This document shows, piece by piece, positions 1 through 9,973 of a stretch of 49,107 nt of DNA. Within the stretch, counting starts at the first letter, position 1. Each line of letters starts with the position of its first letter. The DNA is from Actinomycetota bacterium (GTDB lineage Bacteria > Actinomycetota > Actinomycetes > Actinomycetales > Microbacteriaceae). Both the position numbers and the translations under genes were made by a program. The stretch covers positions 1 through 49,107 of the forward strand of contig WLEA01000003.1 of assembly GCA_009704535.1 (NCBI GenBank), given 5' to 3'. The notes below the pieces were generated by a model. That model saw nothing but the letters and a program-made list of their open reading frames with translations, was not told the origin of the DNA and did no database searches.

Positions 1-572
1 AGCCGGCACCGCTGAACCTTCACATCGAAGCAGCAAGTCTGTTGGAGAACTATCAGGACCTTGCGGCGCCGGTGCAGCAATTCCTCTTCAAGACTGCTCC
101 GGAGGAGGCGTCGGCCTTTGTTGACGGGGTTCCTGCTGAAGAAATCCGTGTGGTCTTTAGCAATCGCATCCAGTCCAACTGGGAGTGGGATGCCGCTACG
201 GGCACCTATCTCAAGTTTCTTCTGAATGGCTCCCCGGATCTTGACGCCAACGGGACTCAAATCTCTGCTACCAACCTCCTGATTTTTGCCCCCAACTATT
301 TCGATGTGGAGGGGTTGCCCTCCGCCAAGGTTGGCCAGTCGCGTGAGGACGCAATCATTGCTACCGGTGGGAAGCTGATCTACGGGCTTTTTGATACGAA
401 GGAGTTGGGAGCACCAATCAAGCTGTTCTATGGCGCCGATCAGTCGGTTTTCTTGTCGCCTGGCAAGACGTTCATTCTGCTTCCTCCGGGTGTTGGATCG
501 CTTGCCTCTGGCGTAACCCCGGGGAGCATAACCTACGTCTCCAACGGTGAGGAAATCGCCAGAGGTTTCTAG
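1..572 (+). CDS. DUF3048-family (YerB-like) protein, C-terminal part; runs off the left edge of the window
   Basis: Frame is open to the window start (PAPLNLHIEAASLLENYQDL...); the C-terminal pattern resembles DUF3048 lipoproteins. Confidence 0.65.
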   Translation, partial: PAPLNLHIEAASLLENYQDLAAPVQQFLFKTAPEEASAFVDGVPAEEIRVVFSNRIQSNWEWDAATGTYLKFLLNGSPDLDANGTQISATNLLIFAPNYFDVEGLPSAKVGQSREDAIIATGGKLIYGLFDTKELGAPIKLFYGADQSVFLSPGKTFILLPPGVGSLASGVTPGSITYVSNGEEIARGF

Positions 573-913
573 GACGTCTGCTCCTCAATTTGCGAGAGTT
601 TGCGCTCACGCATGGCTAGGAATAGTGGGAACGTGAAGGCAAAAGCCGTCACGCCTGAAGCAACGATGTAGAGCCACACCCTTTTCATTCCAAGCTTTTT
701 GGCCTCCATAATCATGAGGGCTGATCCGGCGATGGCCACAATCAAGATGTCCAGCGAGAGCACCCAGTCAACGGCACTTCCAAACCAGGCATTCAGGTAG
801 TTTTGGCCCTGCACGCTGGCAATGCCATTGAAGACCATGGCAGTCACTAGGCCAAAGATGGCGAGAATAAGGAAAAAGACGAAGCGGGCTTGCCGATTGG
901 GTTTCGTTGTCAT
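569..913 (-). CDS. DUF2834-like small membrane protein
   Basis: ORF 569-919 with three hydrophobic segments; start at 913 preferred because TAACAT lies 6 nt upstream (the ORF track starts at 919). Confidence 0.6.
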   Translation of the reverse strand: MTTKPNRQARFVFFLILAIFGLVTAMVFNGIASVQGQNYLNAWFGSAVDWVLSLDILIVAIAGSALMIMEAKKLGMKRVWLYIVASGVTAFAFTFPLFLAMRERKLSQIEEQTS

Positions 914-978
914 GGCCACATGTTAGGCCTCACTGCCCTGTGAGAGGTTGCCGGTGGCGTCCCCTAGCGTAGACAGCG

Positions 979-1614
979 ATGAATCAGAACTTTCACCGAC
1001 CGGTTCGAATGACCACCGAGCGCCTTGAAGCATCCCTCTCGGGTGACCCCGCAGACTTTGTCATCGACCCCGCGGAAGCCTCCGCCATCGCTCACCACAC
1101 GGCCCGAGCGCTCCTAGCCAGGGGACGAGATTTCGACAGTGACGAGTTGGTGCAACGCCTTGTCGCATTTGCTGATGAACACGGTCTCGACACCCTGGCC
1201 GAGCTTTGGGCCCGCTCCTCTCCAACCAGCCTGCCAGGCGCCCTTTGGCGGCTCTATCTGGTGCGTGCGATTCTGCAACACAACCCAGAGGATGCCAGCG
1301 AGTTGTTCCAGCGGGGAATTGACGAGCTCAGCACCATTGACCAGGTTGTCGCCGGAGCGCCGAATCCCCTGAGCGCTGAGGGGTTCTCTGGCCTCCTCGA
1401 TGACATACTCCACGGGGCTTTTGTCGGCGAGCTCTCCGAGGCGCTCAGCCGGGCTGCTGCCGTTGCCAGGGCCGTCTCGGCTGGGGCGATCTCGCTGGCC
1501 TGGCTGTCTGAAAAGCAAGCTCACTATTTGACAGGTCGATCGCTCAATTGGAGCGTCATCGCAGGCGAGCTGGCGCAGGCTGCTTCGGTGGCACGATCTG
1601 GAAAACTGGACTGA
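979..1614 (+). CDS. Conserved actinobacterial hypothetical protein
   Basis: 211-aa ORF with coding-like composition; no confident family. Confidence 0.7.
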   Translation: MNQNFHRPVRMTTERLEASLSGDPADFVIDPAEASAIAHHTARALLARGRDFDSDELVQRLVAFADEHGLDTLAELWARSSPTSLPGALWRLYLVRAILQHNPEDASELFQRGIDELSTIDQVVAGAPNPLSAEGFSGLLDDILHGAFVGELSEALSRAAAVARAVSAGAISLAWLSEKQAHYLTGRSLNWSVIAGELAQAASVARSGKLD

Positions 1615-1648
1615 AAGAACCGCCAGGTCAGAGAGCTAGAATTTCTCT

Positions 1649-1727
1649 GCCGAACCGCAGTAACCCCGGGCTCCATCATTAGCCGCCTAGAGCGGCCTCG
1701 CGCCGAGAGGCGTTTCTGCGGTTCGGC
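1649..1727. other. Structured intergenic element: 12-bp closing stem with two internal hairpins; possible bidirectional terminator or ncRNA
   Basis: GCCGAACCGCAG (1649-1660) is the exact reverse complement of CTGCGGTTCGGC (1716-1727); internal GCCGC-CTAGA-GCGGC (1682-1696) and CGCC-GAGA-GGCG (1701-1712). Confidence 0.75.
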
Positions 1728-1733
1728 GCTTCT

Positions 1734-2684
1734 TTAGGGCACTGCGGGTGGTTCGTGGGTCTCCACGGCAACGATCTGGGGGGTTGGTGTGGTGAGCGAG
1801 AAGTGAATCACGCTGAAGCTTCCAACATTCAAGCTCGCTGCCCTCTGGAGGCTCTTGCTAGAGCCCCCGTTACCAATTTCTGCCGCAGCAGAAACCAACT
1901 GAGGCAGAACGGGGCCGTGTGAACAGATGACGGTGCCTTGGCGCTTAGACACCCTCTTCTGCACGGCGGAAAAGGGTTTAGTGCCCTTGGACTGATAGGC
2001 ATCCTGGCTGATTCCCGCCGAGGTCTTGAGCTCGAGCTGACCCTTAGCCAGGAGTGGTTCGACGGTGCCGATGCAGCGAGCAGCGGTGCTGCTGATCACC
2101 CGCTCTGGGCCAAAAGCGAGAATGCCACCGGCGACCATCCGTGCTTGGGTAAGACCTTTGTGAAGGAGCGGCCTGCTGTGGTCTGGCCCATCCCAGGCTT
2201 CAGCGGGCATCGCTTTGGCATGGCGCAGAAGAATCAGCGGAAAGGTTTTGGCTCGGCCGCTCTCATAGAGAGAGTTGAAATTCTCCAGGATGTCGGCATC
2301 ATGCTCGTAGGTGAGCTTCTTCATTGCTTTCTTGAGGGGCATCCATTCCAAGGCAAAAATCTCGTCGTTGGATTCAAACGGTGATCGTTCCGCTTCACCG
2401 GGATCTACTTCGGCCGCCCAGTAGTGGACCTCTTTAGGTTTTTTGCTGGGAAGAAGGTAGTCAACACGACCCAGATAAGCGCCGAGAGTGATGTGGAGGC
2501 CGGTTTCTTCCAGGATTTCCCTTTGGGCGGTTTCTGGCACTGTCTCACCTGGGTCACATTTGCCTTTCGGCAAAGAAACATCCTTGTGCTGGGTTCTATA
2601 AACCAGGAGAACCCGCACTTCGTTATCGACGACCTTCCAACAGACTGCTCCGCCGGCCACCACCGTCTCCGGGGTAGAACTCAT
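1734..2684 (-). CDS. mutT1: NUDIX hydrolase fused to histidine phosphatase domain (MutT1-like)
   Basis: Nudix box [23 protein letters not shown], then the LRHAKA phosphohistidine motif and a CSHGPVLP motif. Confidence 0.85.
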   Translation of the reverse strand: MSSTPETVVAGGAVCWKVVDNEVRVLLVYRTQHKDVSLPKGKCDPGETVPETAQREILEETGLHITLGAYLGRVDYLLPSKKPKEVHYWAAEVDPGEAERSPFESNDEIFALEWMPLKKAMKKLTYEHDADILENFNSLYESGRAKTFPLILLRHAKAMPAEAWDGPDHSRPLLHKGLTQARMVAGGILAFGPERVISSTAARCIGTVEPLLAKGQLELKTSAGISQDAYQSKGTKPFSAVQKRVSKRQGTVICSHGPVLPQLVSAAAEIGNGGSSKSLQRAASLNVGSFSVIHFSLTTPTPQIVAVETHEPPAVP

Positions 2685-4873
2685 CGGGGGGCGGCTCCGC
2701 GTTTTCTCGTCATGATTTCGGTCATCGTCTCATTCTGGACATCGAGGAGAGGATTACCGTCCTTTGTTGTGGAGTGTCGAACCCATTGACCTGAGGGTTC
2801 CAGCGACCAGGCCTGCACGTCATCGCTCATTCCCCGGGTAAGTTGCGCATCGATTTGGGCTATGTGAACAGGATCGGTGATTTGCAGTAGCGCTTCGATG
2901 CGGCGATCCAGATTGCGGTGCATCATGTCGGCACTGCCGATGTAGACCGTCGGCTCACCGGCGTTGTCGAACCAGAACACCCGAGAGTGCTCCAGGTATC
3001 GACCGAGCACGCTTTTGACGGTGATGTTTTCGCTGAGTCCTGGCTCTCCAGGAATGAGCGCACAAATTCCCCTCACCCAAATCTCTACTGGAACACCGGC
3101 TATTCCCGCCCGATAGAGCGCGTCGATGATGATTTCATCGACCAGTGAGTTGAGCTTCAGCCGAATCCTGGCCGGCTTACCGGCCAGGTGATTCCTGATT
3201 TCTGCGGCGATGTGACGGAGGAGGCCCTGCCGGAGATAGCGGGGGGCGACCAACATGCGCTTGTATTTCTTCTCAATCGCATAGCCCGAGAGCTCATTGA
3301 AAAGCCGGGTGAGTTCTTTTCCGACCTGCTTATCGGCGCTGAAATAGCCGTAGTCCTCGTAGATGCGACTGGTCTTGGGGTTGTAGTTTCCGGTTCCCAC
3401 GTGGGAGTAGTGGCCAAGCGTTCCATCGTCTTCTTGACGAATGACCAGGGCGAGCTTGCAGTGGGTTTTTAGGCCCACCAGTCCATAGACGACGTGCACA
3501 CCAGCCTTCTCGAGCTTCCTCGCCCACGAGATGTTGGCCTGTTCATCAAAGCGGGCCTTGATTTCGACCAGCGCCAACACAGACTTCCCGGATTCAGCGG
3601 CCCGAATCAAGGCCTCGATGACAGGGCTGTCACCGCTTGTTCGATAGAGAGTCTGCTTGATGGCGAGCACTTTGGGATCCAGAGCTGCCTGCTCAAGGAA
3701 AGCCTGCACGCTGGTGGCAAAAGATTCATATGGGTGATGCACAAGAACATCACCGGCCCTAATCGAGCGGAATATGTCCGGCTCTTCGGTGGGCTCTGAG
3801 GGCTGCAATTGTCGTGCCGTCACCGGCAAGTGCGGTGGGTATTTGAGGTCGGGTCGATTGAGACCCGCGATGTCAAACAGCCCGGTGAGCCCCAGTGGTG
3901 CGGGAAGCCTAAAGACCTCGTGACGGGTGATGCCGAGCTCGGTAATCAACAGCTCGAGCGTGACCGGGTCCATATCGTCGGTAATCTCCAAGCGAATCGG
4001 CGGACCAAACCGTCTGCGTAGTAGCTCACGCTCGAGTGCCTGAATTAGATTCTCCGATTCGTCTTCGTCGACTTCGACGTCCTCGTTGCGGGTGACCCGG
4101 AATTCGTGGTGCTCGAGGACCTCCATACCGGGGAAGAGCTCACCGACGTGCTGGGAAATAAGGTCTTCAATGGCGATGAATCTCAGGCGACCCGACCCAT
4201 CATCTGGCAGCGGAGCGAAACGCGAGAGGATCGGTGGAACCTTGAGCCTTGCGAAATCTACGCTGTCGGTTTTGGGGTTTCTAATCCGCACCGACAGGTT
4301 CAGGGAGAGACCCGAGATGTACGGAAAGGGATGTGCTGGGTCTACAGCGAGTGGCATCAACACCGGGAAAATTTGCTCGGTAAAGAACTCGTCGAGGCCT
4401 TCTCGGTCACTCTCTGCAAGATCGGCCCAGGTCTCAATGTGAATGTTCTCTTCATCGAGGGCTGGTTTCACAAGCTCCCGGAACGCTGATGCGTGCCGCT
4501 GCTGGAGCGCCTCCGCCGTGGCGAAAATGTCATCGAGTACCGCTTGCGGAGAGCGACCGGTGTTTGTCGGCACAGCAATCCCTGTGACAATGCGCCTCTT
4601 GAGGCCGGCAACACGGACCATGAAGAATTCGTCGAGATTGCTGGCAAAGATTGCCAAAAAGTTCACCCGCTCGAGCAGTGGAATCGTCGGGTCCTCGGCG
4701 AGCTCAAGAACGCGCTGATTAAAGGCCAGCCAACTGATCTCTCGATCGAGGAACCGTTGAACCGGTAGATCCTCGCTAGGTGGGGCTTCCCCCTCATCGA
4801 AATCGTCGGCAAAATCGCCACCAACGCCGGTGGCGACGTCATAGCCGGGCCGCAACTCGTTCACGCCAGTCAT
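2681..4873 (-). CDS. ppk1: Polyphosphate kinase 1
   Basis: 730 aa; [45 protein letters not shown] motifs. Confidence 0.97.
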   Translation of the reverse strand: MTGVNELRPGYDVATGVGGDFADDFDEGEAPPSEDLPVQRFLDREISWLAFNQRVLELAEDPTIPLLERVNFLAIFASNLDEFFMVRVAGLKRRIVTGIAVPTNTGRSPQAVLDDIFATAEALQQRHASAFRELVKPALDEENIHIETWADLAESDREGLDEFFTEQIFPVLMPLAVDPAHPFPYISGLSLNLSVRIRNPKTDSVDFARLKVPPILSRFAPLPDDGSGRLRFIAIEDLISQHVGELFPGMEVLEHHEFRVTRNEDVEVDEDESENLIQALERELLRRRFGPPIRLEITDDMDPVTLELLITELGITRHEVFRLPAPLGLTGLFDIAGLNRPDLKYPPHLPVTARQLQPSEPTEEPDIFRSIRAGDVLVHHPYESFATSVQAFLEQAALDPKVLAIKQTLYRTSGDSPVIEALIRAAESGKSVLALVEIKARFDEQANISWARKLEKAGVHVVYGLVGLKTHCKLALVIRQEDDGTLGHYSHVGTGNYNPKTSRIYEDYGYFSADKQVGKELTRLFNELSGYAIEKKYKRMLVAPRYLRQGLLRHIAAEIRNHLAGKPARIRLKLNSLVDEIIIDALYRAGIAGVPVEIWVRGICALIPGEPGLSENITVKSVLGRYLEHSRVFWFDNAGEPTVYIGSADMMHRNLDRRIEALLQITDPVHIAQIDAQLTRGMSDDVQAWSLEPSGQWVRHSTTKDGNPLLDVQNETMTEIMTRKRGAAPR

Positions 4874-4921
4874 TGTGCCACCCTGGGGCGCCCGGGCACT
4901 AGGGAAAAGGTAAACAGGAGG

Positions 4922-5644
4922 TTACGCGCCGGAAGTGGACGTGGTCGCATCCGAGGCTGACTGTTGCTTTTCCTTGACCTCGTCTGACGCCTCAGCAACA
5001 GTGAAGCGGTAACCCACGTTGCGCACAGTACCAATGAGGGACTCCATGTCACCGAGCTTGGCCCTGAGGCGTCTCACGTGAACGTCGACTGTTCTTGTGC
5101 CACCGAAGTAGTCGTATCCCCACACTTCACTGAGCAGTTGCTCTCTGGTGAAGACGCGTTGTGGGTGGCCTGCGAGGAATCTCAGGAGTTCAAACTCCTT
5201 GTAGGTGAGGTCAAGGGCTTTGCCATTGACCTTCGCTTGATAGCTTGCCTCATCAATGGTGACGCCGGAGGCAGAAATCATCTGCTCCTCGGGGCCTGCC
5301 TGGCTCTTGGTGGTGACTAGGCGCAGTCTGGCATCGACCTCGCCGGGACCGGCGGAGGCAAGAACAATGTCGTCAAAGCCCCACTCGTAGTTGAGCGCTG
5401 GCATTGCTGCTTCGGTCACCACAACGATTAAGGCTGCAGATATACCCGTGGTCGTCAGGATGCGACACAGAGCCTTCGCTTGAACCAGGTCGCCCCTTGC
5501 GTCCACCATCACCACGTCTGAGCGCGGCGCGTTCACGAGAGCTGCCGGCTCAGCAGGAATAGTCCGAACGCGGTGGTTGAGGAGGCTCAGGGAAGGCAAC
5601 ACCTGCGAGGCGTCCTCGGGGCTCAACACAAGAATGCTTGCCAC
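4922..5644 (-). CDS. glnR: OmpR-type orphan response regulator, GlnR-like nitrogen regulator
   Basis: GTG start; C-terminal wHTH LTYKEFELLRFLAGHPQRVFTREQLLSEVWGYDYFGGTRTVDVHVRRLRAKLG; N-terminus resembles actinobacterial GlnR. Confidence 0.85.
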   Translation of the reverse strand: MASILVLSPEDASQVLPSLSLLNHRVRTIPAEPAALVNAPRSDVVMVDARGDLVQAKALCRILTTTGISAALIVVVTEAAMPALNYEWGFDDIVLASAGPGEVDARLRLVTTKSQAGPEEQMISASGVTIDEASYQAKVNGKALDLTYKEFELLRFLAGHPQRVFTREQLLSEVWGYDYFGGTRTVDVHVRRLRAKLGDMESLIGTVRNVGYRFTVAEASDEVKEKQQSASDATTSTSGA

Positions 5645-5707
5645 TGTGGCACCCCCCTGGTTGATTTGCTTTCAGACTCCAGTCTAACCGCGCCCTAGCA
5701 TGGTGGT

Positions 5708-5974
5708 GTGGCCAAGTTATTGATTAACGTCGTCCCCGTCTGGGCAATCACCGCTATTGGTGTGGGCTTGGTGGGTTTTCTGGTCAGTGAAGACAATCGT
5801 GTCGCCAGCATGGTTGCCGTGCTGGCGGGGTCACTACTGATGGCCTTCATCCTTCAGGTTGGGGCCTATCAGTCCGAGGGGCTTGTGCGCAGACTGTCCT
5901 GGGCAACAACCGGGAGTGCGCTGTTAACTGCGCTTGCCGCCGTGGTGTTTCAGGTGCTCTCCGTCGTAGACTAA
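5708..5974 (+). CDS. Small membrane protein, hypothetical
   Basis: 88 aa, hydrophobic; TAGCAT + 6 nt + GTG. Confidence 0.6.
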   Translation: MAKLLINVVPVWAITAIGVGLVGFLVSEDNRVASMVAVLAGSLLMAFILQVGAYQSEGLVRRLSWATTGSALLTALAAVVFQVLSVVD

Positions 5975-5978
5975 AGCC

Positions 5979-6089
5979 ATGCTTCTAGCGCTCGAAATCT
6001 TTTTCCTCGGACTCCTGGTACTTGCTGGGCTTGCGATCGCCTGGGTCTCGGGAATTGTTGTGCTGAACCTCTTCCGGGGTCAGCGCTAA
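5979..6089 (+). CDS. 36-aa membrane microprotein (not in supplied ORF track)
   Basis: ATG...TAA, MLLALEIFFLGLLVLAGLAIAWVSGIVVLNLFRGQR; TAGACT box 6 nt upstream of ATG. Confidence 0.55.
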   Translation: MLLALEIFFLGLLVLAGLAIAWVSGIVVLNLFRGQR

Positions 6090-6120
6090 TCACTGACCAA
6101 GCGCTCGGGGTGATCACCAC

Positions 6121-7134
6121 ATGACGGGCGAACACTTTGGCGACATTCTTGGTGAGATGAGAGCGCTCGCCAGGGGTGGGGCATACGTCGACGCGTCTGA
6201 CCGCCAAATCGTTCAGGTCGCAGGCTCCGACCGCTTGATCTGGCTGAACAGTCTCATTACACAGCTCGTGCTGGACTTGGCGCCGGGTGTCACGAAAGAA
6301 AGCCTGATTCTTGACCCTCACGGTCACATCGAGCACGCGTTCCTTGTCCAGGATGATGGCGAATGTTCGTGGCTCTTGAGCCCTCCTGGCCGGGCAGCGG
6401 CTTTGGCTTCCTGGCTTGAGTCGATGAAGTTTCGTATGCAGGTGACGATCAGCCATGAGCCGGGAGCCTGGTTTATTGCAGCGTCGGCGAATACTCAGCT
6501 ACTCGGAGCCGAAGCACCCCGCGTTCGCCTTGTAGACCCCTGGCCCGCCGCGCAGGAAGGATCCGTCGGTTACGCACCAGAACCGCACCTTGGCGCCGAT
6601 TTTGCTATGACCTACAGCGTCTATTCGAACCACACGGCGCCCAAGCTCCAGGGAGTGCCTAAGGCCGGAACCCTCGCCCTGACCGGCCTCGAAATCGCAG
6701 CGGGACGACCATCCCTGCACGAAGTCGATGACAAGACGCTGCCGCACGAGTGCGACTGGTTGAGGACTGCTGTGCACCTGAACAAGGGCTGCTACCGAGG
6801 ACAAGAGACGGTGGCGAAAGTCCACAATCTGGGTCACCCACCGAGGCGCTTGGTCCTTCTGCACCTCGATGGCTCGGAATCCGTGATTCCGATTGCTGGA
6901 GATCGGGTCATGGCGGGTGAGCGAGACATTGGGTCCATCACCCGCGCGGCTTGGCACTACGAGCTTGGCCCGATTGCGCTGGCCCTGATCAAGCGCTCGG
7001 TTGACTCGAGAATCGAACTGGAGGTTGTCACTGGCAACACGCGCATACCGGCAAACCAGGAATTGCTTGTGCCAGTTGATGCGGGTGCCACCAGAGCCGT
7101 GCCGAGGCTACCTCGGTTGGGTCGCCGGGGCTAG
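6121..7134 (+). CDS. ygfZ: Folate-binding protein YgfZ (GcvT-like)
   Basis: KGCYRGQETVAKVHNLGHPPRRLVLL signature. Confidence 0.9.
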   Translation: MTGEHFGDILGEMRALARGGAYVDASDRQIVQVAGSDRLIWLNSLITQLVLDLAPGVTKESLILDPHGHIEHAFLVQDDGECSWLLSPPGRAAALASWLESMKFRMQVTISHEPGAWFIAASANTQLLGAEAPRVRLVDPWPAAQEGSVGYAPEPHLGADFAMTYSVYSNHTAPKLQGVPKAGTLALTGLEIAAGRPSLHEVDDKTLPHECDWLRTAVHLNKGCYRGQETVAKVHNLGHPPRRLVLLHLDGSESVIPIAGDRVMAGERDIGSITRAAWHYELGPIALALIKRSVDSRIELEVVTGNTRIPANQELLVPVDAGATRAVPRLPRLGRRG

Positions 7135-7150
7135 TCGGTAGGCTTGGACT

Positions 7151-7900
7151 ATGGCTAACACGCTCATTCTTCTTCGCCACGGTCAATCCGAGTGGAACGA
7201 AAAGAACTTGTTCACGGGCTGGGTGGATGTTCGACTCACGGAGCGCGGCCACGAGGAGGCAAAGACAGCCGGTGAGCTGCTGGTCCGTCACAAACTGCTC
7301 CCGGACGTCGTCCACACGTCGTTGCTCTCGCGTGCTATCCAGACAGCCCATGGTGCTTTGGATGCAGCAGATCGACTCTGGATTCCCGTCAAGCGCTCGT
7401 GGCGCCTCAACGAGCGCCACTATGGGGCCCTTCAGGGGAAGGACAAAGCTGCGACGCTTGCGGAATACGGTGAGGAGCAATTCCAACTCTGGCGCCGAAG
7501 TTTTGATGTTCCCCCGCCTCCCATTGACCCCAAAAACCCCTACGCCCAACAGGGCGACCCTCGCTATGCAGATATTGAGGAGTTTGTGCCAAAAACTGAG
7601 TCGTTGAAGCTGGTGATTAATCGGATGCTTCCGTACTGGAAGTCAGACATCGCCTCGGATGTTGCGGTGGGAAAAGTAACCCTGGTAGTCGCCCACGGCA
7701 ACAGCCTGCGGGGACTAGTGAAGCACTTGGAGGGCATTACTGACGAAGAAATCGCCGAGTTGAACATCCCCACGGGAATCCCGCTGGTCTATCAGCTTGA
7801 CAAGAACTTGAAGCCCACTAAACCCGGCGTATATCTCGATCCAGCGGCTGCGGAGGCTGGAGCTGCCGCAGTGGCTAAACAGGGAGCAAAGAAGGCCTAG
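7151..7900 (+). CDS. gpmA: 2,3-bisphosphoglycerate-dependent phosphoglycerate mutase
   Basis: [52 protein letters not shown]. Confidence 0.97.
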   Translation: MANTLILLRHGQSEWNEKNLFTGWVDVRLTERGHEEAKTAGELLVRHKLLPDVVHTSLLSRAIQTAHGALDAADRLWIPVKRSWRLNERHYGALQGKDKAATLAEYGEEQFQLWRRSFDVPPPPIDPKNPYAQQGDPRYADIEEFVPKTESLKLVINRMLPYWKSDIASDVAVGKVTLVVAHGNSLRGLVKHLEGITDEEIAELNIPTGIPLVYQLDKNLKPTKPGVYLDPAAAEAGAAAVAKQGAKKA

Positions 7901-8550
7901 TGCTTGGGTGGGTTCCACTCACCAGTAGCGAGATACATCATCTTCTTGGCAATTGAGACCGCGTGGTCTGCGAAGCGTTCAAGGTAACGAGATGCGAGGG
8001 TGGCATCCACTGTCGTCTCCGTGCCCTGACTCCATGAGTCGCTGAGCACCGTCTCGAATACCGAGAGGTGCAGAGCATCGACTTTGTCGTCTTCGTCGCG
8101 AATCTTCTCTGCGATCTCGACATCTTCGGTCTTCAGGAGAACCACCAGCATCTTCGCAAGCTCGATGTCGAGCACGCCCATCTCCTTGAAGATGGGACGA
8201 ATGGTCTTGGGAACAACTTTTTCTGGGAAACGGTAGCGGGCAAGCTGGGCAAGGTGCTCTGCCATGTCACCCATGCGCTCGAGAGAGGCACTGATGCGCA
8301 ACGCGCTGACGACGATGCGCAAGTCTTTGGCCACTGGTGCCTGCCTCGCCATGATGGCGATGGCAAGCTCGTCGAGCGCGACAACAGCGTCATCAATCTT
8401 GTTGTCGCGGACGATGACCGATTCCGCAAGGGTCACATCTGATTTGTTGAAGGCTTCAACAGCGTCGGTGATGGCATCAACGACCAGTTGTGCAATCTCA
8501 ACAAGGCGGTCTTGAACTTCGTGGAGTTCTTGTTGGAAAAGCTCGCGCAT
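7897..8550 (-). CDS. phoU: Phosphate signalling complex protein PhoU
   Basis: [52 protein letters not shown] before ATG at 8550; the longer ORF start is not supported. Confidence 0.93.
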   Translation of the reverse strand: MRELFQQELHEVQDRLVEIAQLVVDAITDAVEAFNKSDVTLAESVIVRDNKIDDAVVALDELAIAIMARQAPVAKDLRIVVSALRISASLERMGDMAEHLAQLARYRFPEKVVPKTIRPIFKEMGVLDIELAKMLVVLLKTEDVEIAEKIRDEDDKVDALHLSVFETVLSDSWSQGTETTVDATLASRYLERFADHAVSIAKKMMYLATGEWNPPKH

Positions 8551-8579
8551 GGTGCTCCTCAATCGAGCGGTATTCGGGT

Positions 8580-8641
8580 GTTCACAACCTCTCGTAGTTG
8601 GGTTAACAAACAGTGAGATTTCGCTTAACACTCGCTTCGTG
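8580..8641. promoter_or_regulatory. Putative Pho-box/RegX3-type direct repeat region between divergent phoU and senX3
   Basis: GTTCACA (8580), GTTAACA (8602), CTTAACA (8624) at exact 22-nt spacing; weaker units GTGAGAT (8613) and CTTCGTG (8635) fit an 11-nt register. Confidence 0.6.
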
Positions 8642-8701
8642 TGGTCCAGTTTAGCGCTGGGGACGCCCCTTTGGTTGGAGTGCGCACCGTAGGCTTGGGG
8701 T

Positions 8702-9973
8702 ATGGAGCCTTTCTGGTCGCCCGCCTGGATGCTGCTTCTTGGCATGGCGCTGGGGGTCGGTATCGCTGCGCTTGTCTGGGCGGGCGCCGGGTGGCATCGG
8801 CGTGCGGAGCAAGTTCTTGAGCCCCCTGTTCCTGACGGCGTGGATACCGCCCTCGAGGTCATTGGTGCCACGGGCGTGGTGCTGGACGCTGACAATCGAG
8901 TGTTGAGGGCCTCGAAGTCTGCTGTGGCGCTCGGGATCGTGGATAACCGAGACATCGTCTACCAACCCATTCTCGACCTGGTGAAACAGGCCCGCCGCGA
9001 AGGGGTGCCCGCAGCGCGGGAGTTTGAACTTGCCGGAACTGGGCGCGACGCTCCGCCAGTCCACCTGCTCGTCAGGGTCGCCCCGTTGGGCCTGCGGCTT
9101 ATGTTGGTGGTTGCCGATGACCGGTCTGAGATGTATCGGCTCGACGCTGTTCGCCGCGATTTTGTGGCCAATATCTCCCATGAGTTGAAAACCCCAATTG
9201 GTGCAGTGTCTCTGTTGGCTGAGGCGCTTCACTATTCAGCGGATGACCCTGAACAGGTTCGCGCGTTTGCCGAGACACTCGAGCGCGAAGGTCACCGACT
9301 TGCCGAGATGACCAATGACATCATTGAGCTCACAAGACTTCAATCGGTGGGAACCATTCAAGACCCCGATATTGTGTCCATTGACTCGGTGGTAGAGCAG
9401 GCGATTGCCTCCAACTCCGTCTTGTCCAAGAAGTCAGGAATCACCGTCGCGGTGTCCGCGAGCACAGGCGCTTACGTTCTGGGCGACGCCACGTCACTGG
9501 TGACAGCGCTGCATAATCTTGTGCGTAATGCGATTACCTATTCGCGAGGGCCCTCGCGCGTCGGGGTCGGGGCTGTGGTCAAGAGTGGAATCGTGGAAAT
9601 CTCCGTGACTGACCAAGGCCAAGGAATTGCGAACAATGACCTCGAGAGAATTTTTGAGCGCTTCTATCGAAGCGATCCAGCCAGGTCCCGAGAGACCGGC
9701 GGGACTGGTCTTGGCCTCGCGATCGTGAAGCACGTGGTGAACAACCACCAGGGAGACGTTCGAGTCTGGTCGCAGCTGGGCAAAGGATCCACCTTCACTA
9801 TTCGACTGCGCGAGGCCCCCGCCGACGTCGTGACACGCCACCTCAGCCAGACTGGGCCGATGGCTGAACTCAAGCCCAAGAAACTTCCTCGACCGGCCGA
9901 GTACCTCGCAACGGATGAGATACCGATGCTTCGCGTGGATGACGATGAGACATCACTGAGAGGCAGCGCATGA
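8702..9973 (+). CDS. senX3: Sensor histidine kinase SenX3
   Basis: H-box FVANISHELKTPIGAVSLLAEAL, G-boxes GTGLGLAIVKHVVNNHQGDV; directly followed by the response regulator and divergent from phoU. Confidence 0.92.
   Translation: MEPFWSPAWMLLLGMALGVGIAALVWAGAGWHRRAEQVLEPPVPDGVDTALEVIGATGVVLDADNRVLRASKSAVALGIVDNRDIVYQPILDLVKQARREGVPAAREFELAGTGRDAPPVHLLVRVAPLGLRLMLVVADDRSEMYRLDAVRRDFVANISHELKTPIGAVSLLAEALHYSADDPEQVRAFAETLEREGHRLAEMTNDIIELTRLQSVGTIQDPDIVSIDSVVEQAIASNSVLSKKSGITVAVSASTGAYVLGDATSLVTALHNLVRNAITYSRGPSRVGVGAVVKSGIVEISVTDQGQGIANNDLERIFERFYRSDPARSRETGGTGLGLAIVKHVVNNHQGDVRVWSQLGKGSTFTIRLREAPADVVTRHLSQTGPMAELKPKKLPRPAEYLATDEIPMLRVDDDETSLRGSA

Noticed and set aside
8551-8955. N-terminal extension of phoU and the 8651-9232 minus ORF
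   Set aside because: phoU homology starts at MRELFQ with a good SD; the extension is antisense to senX3.
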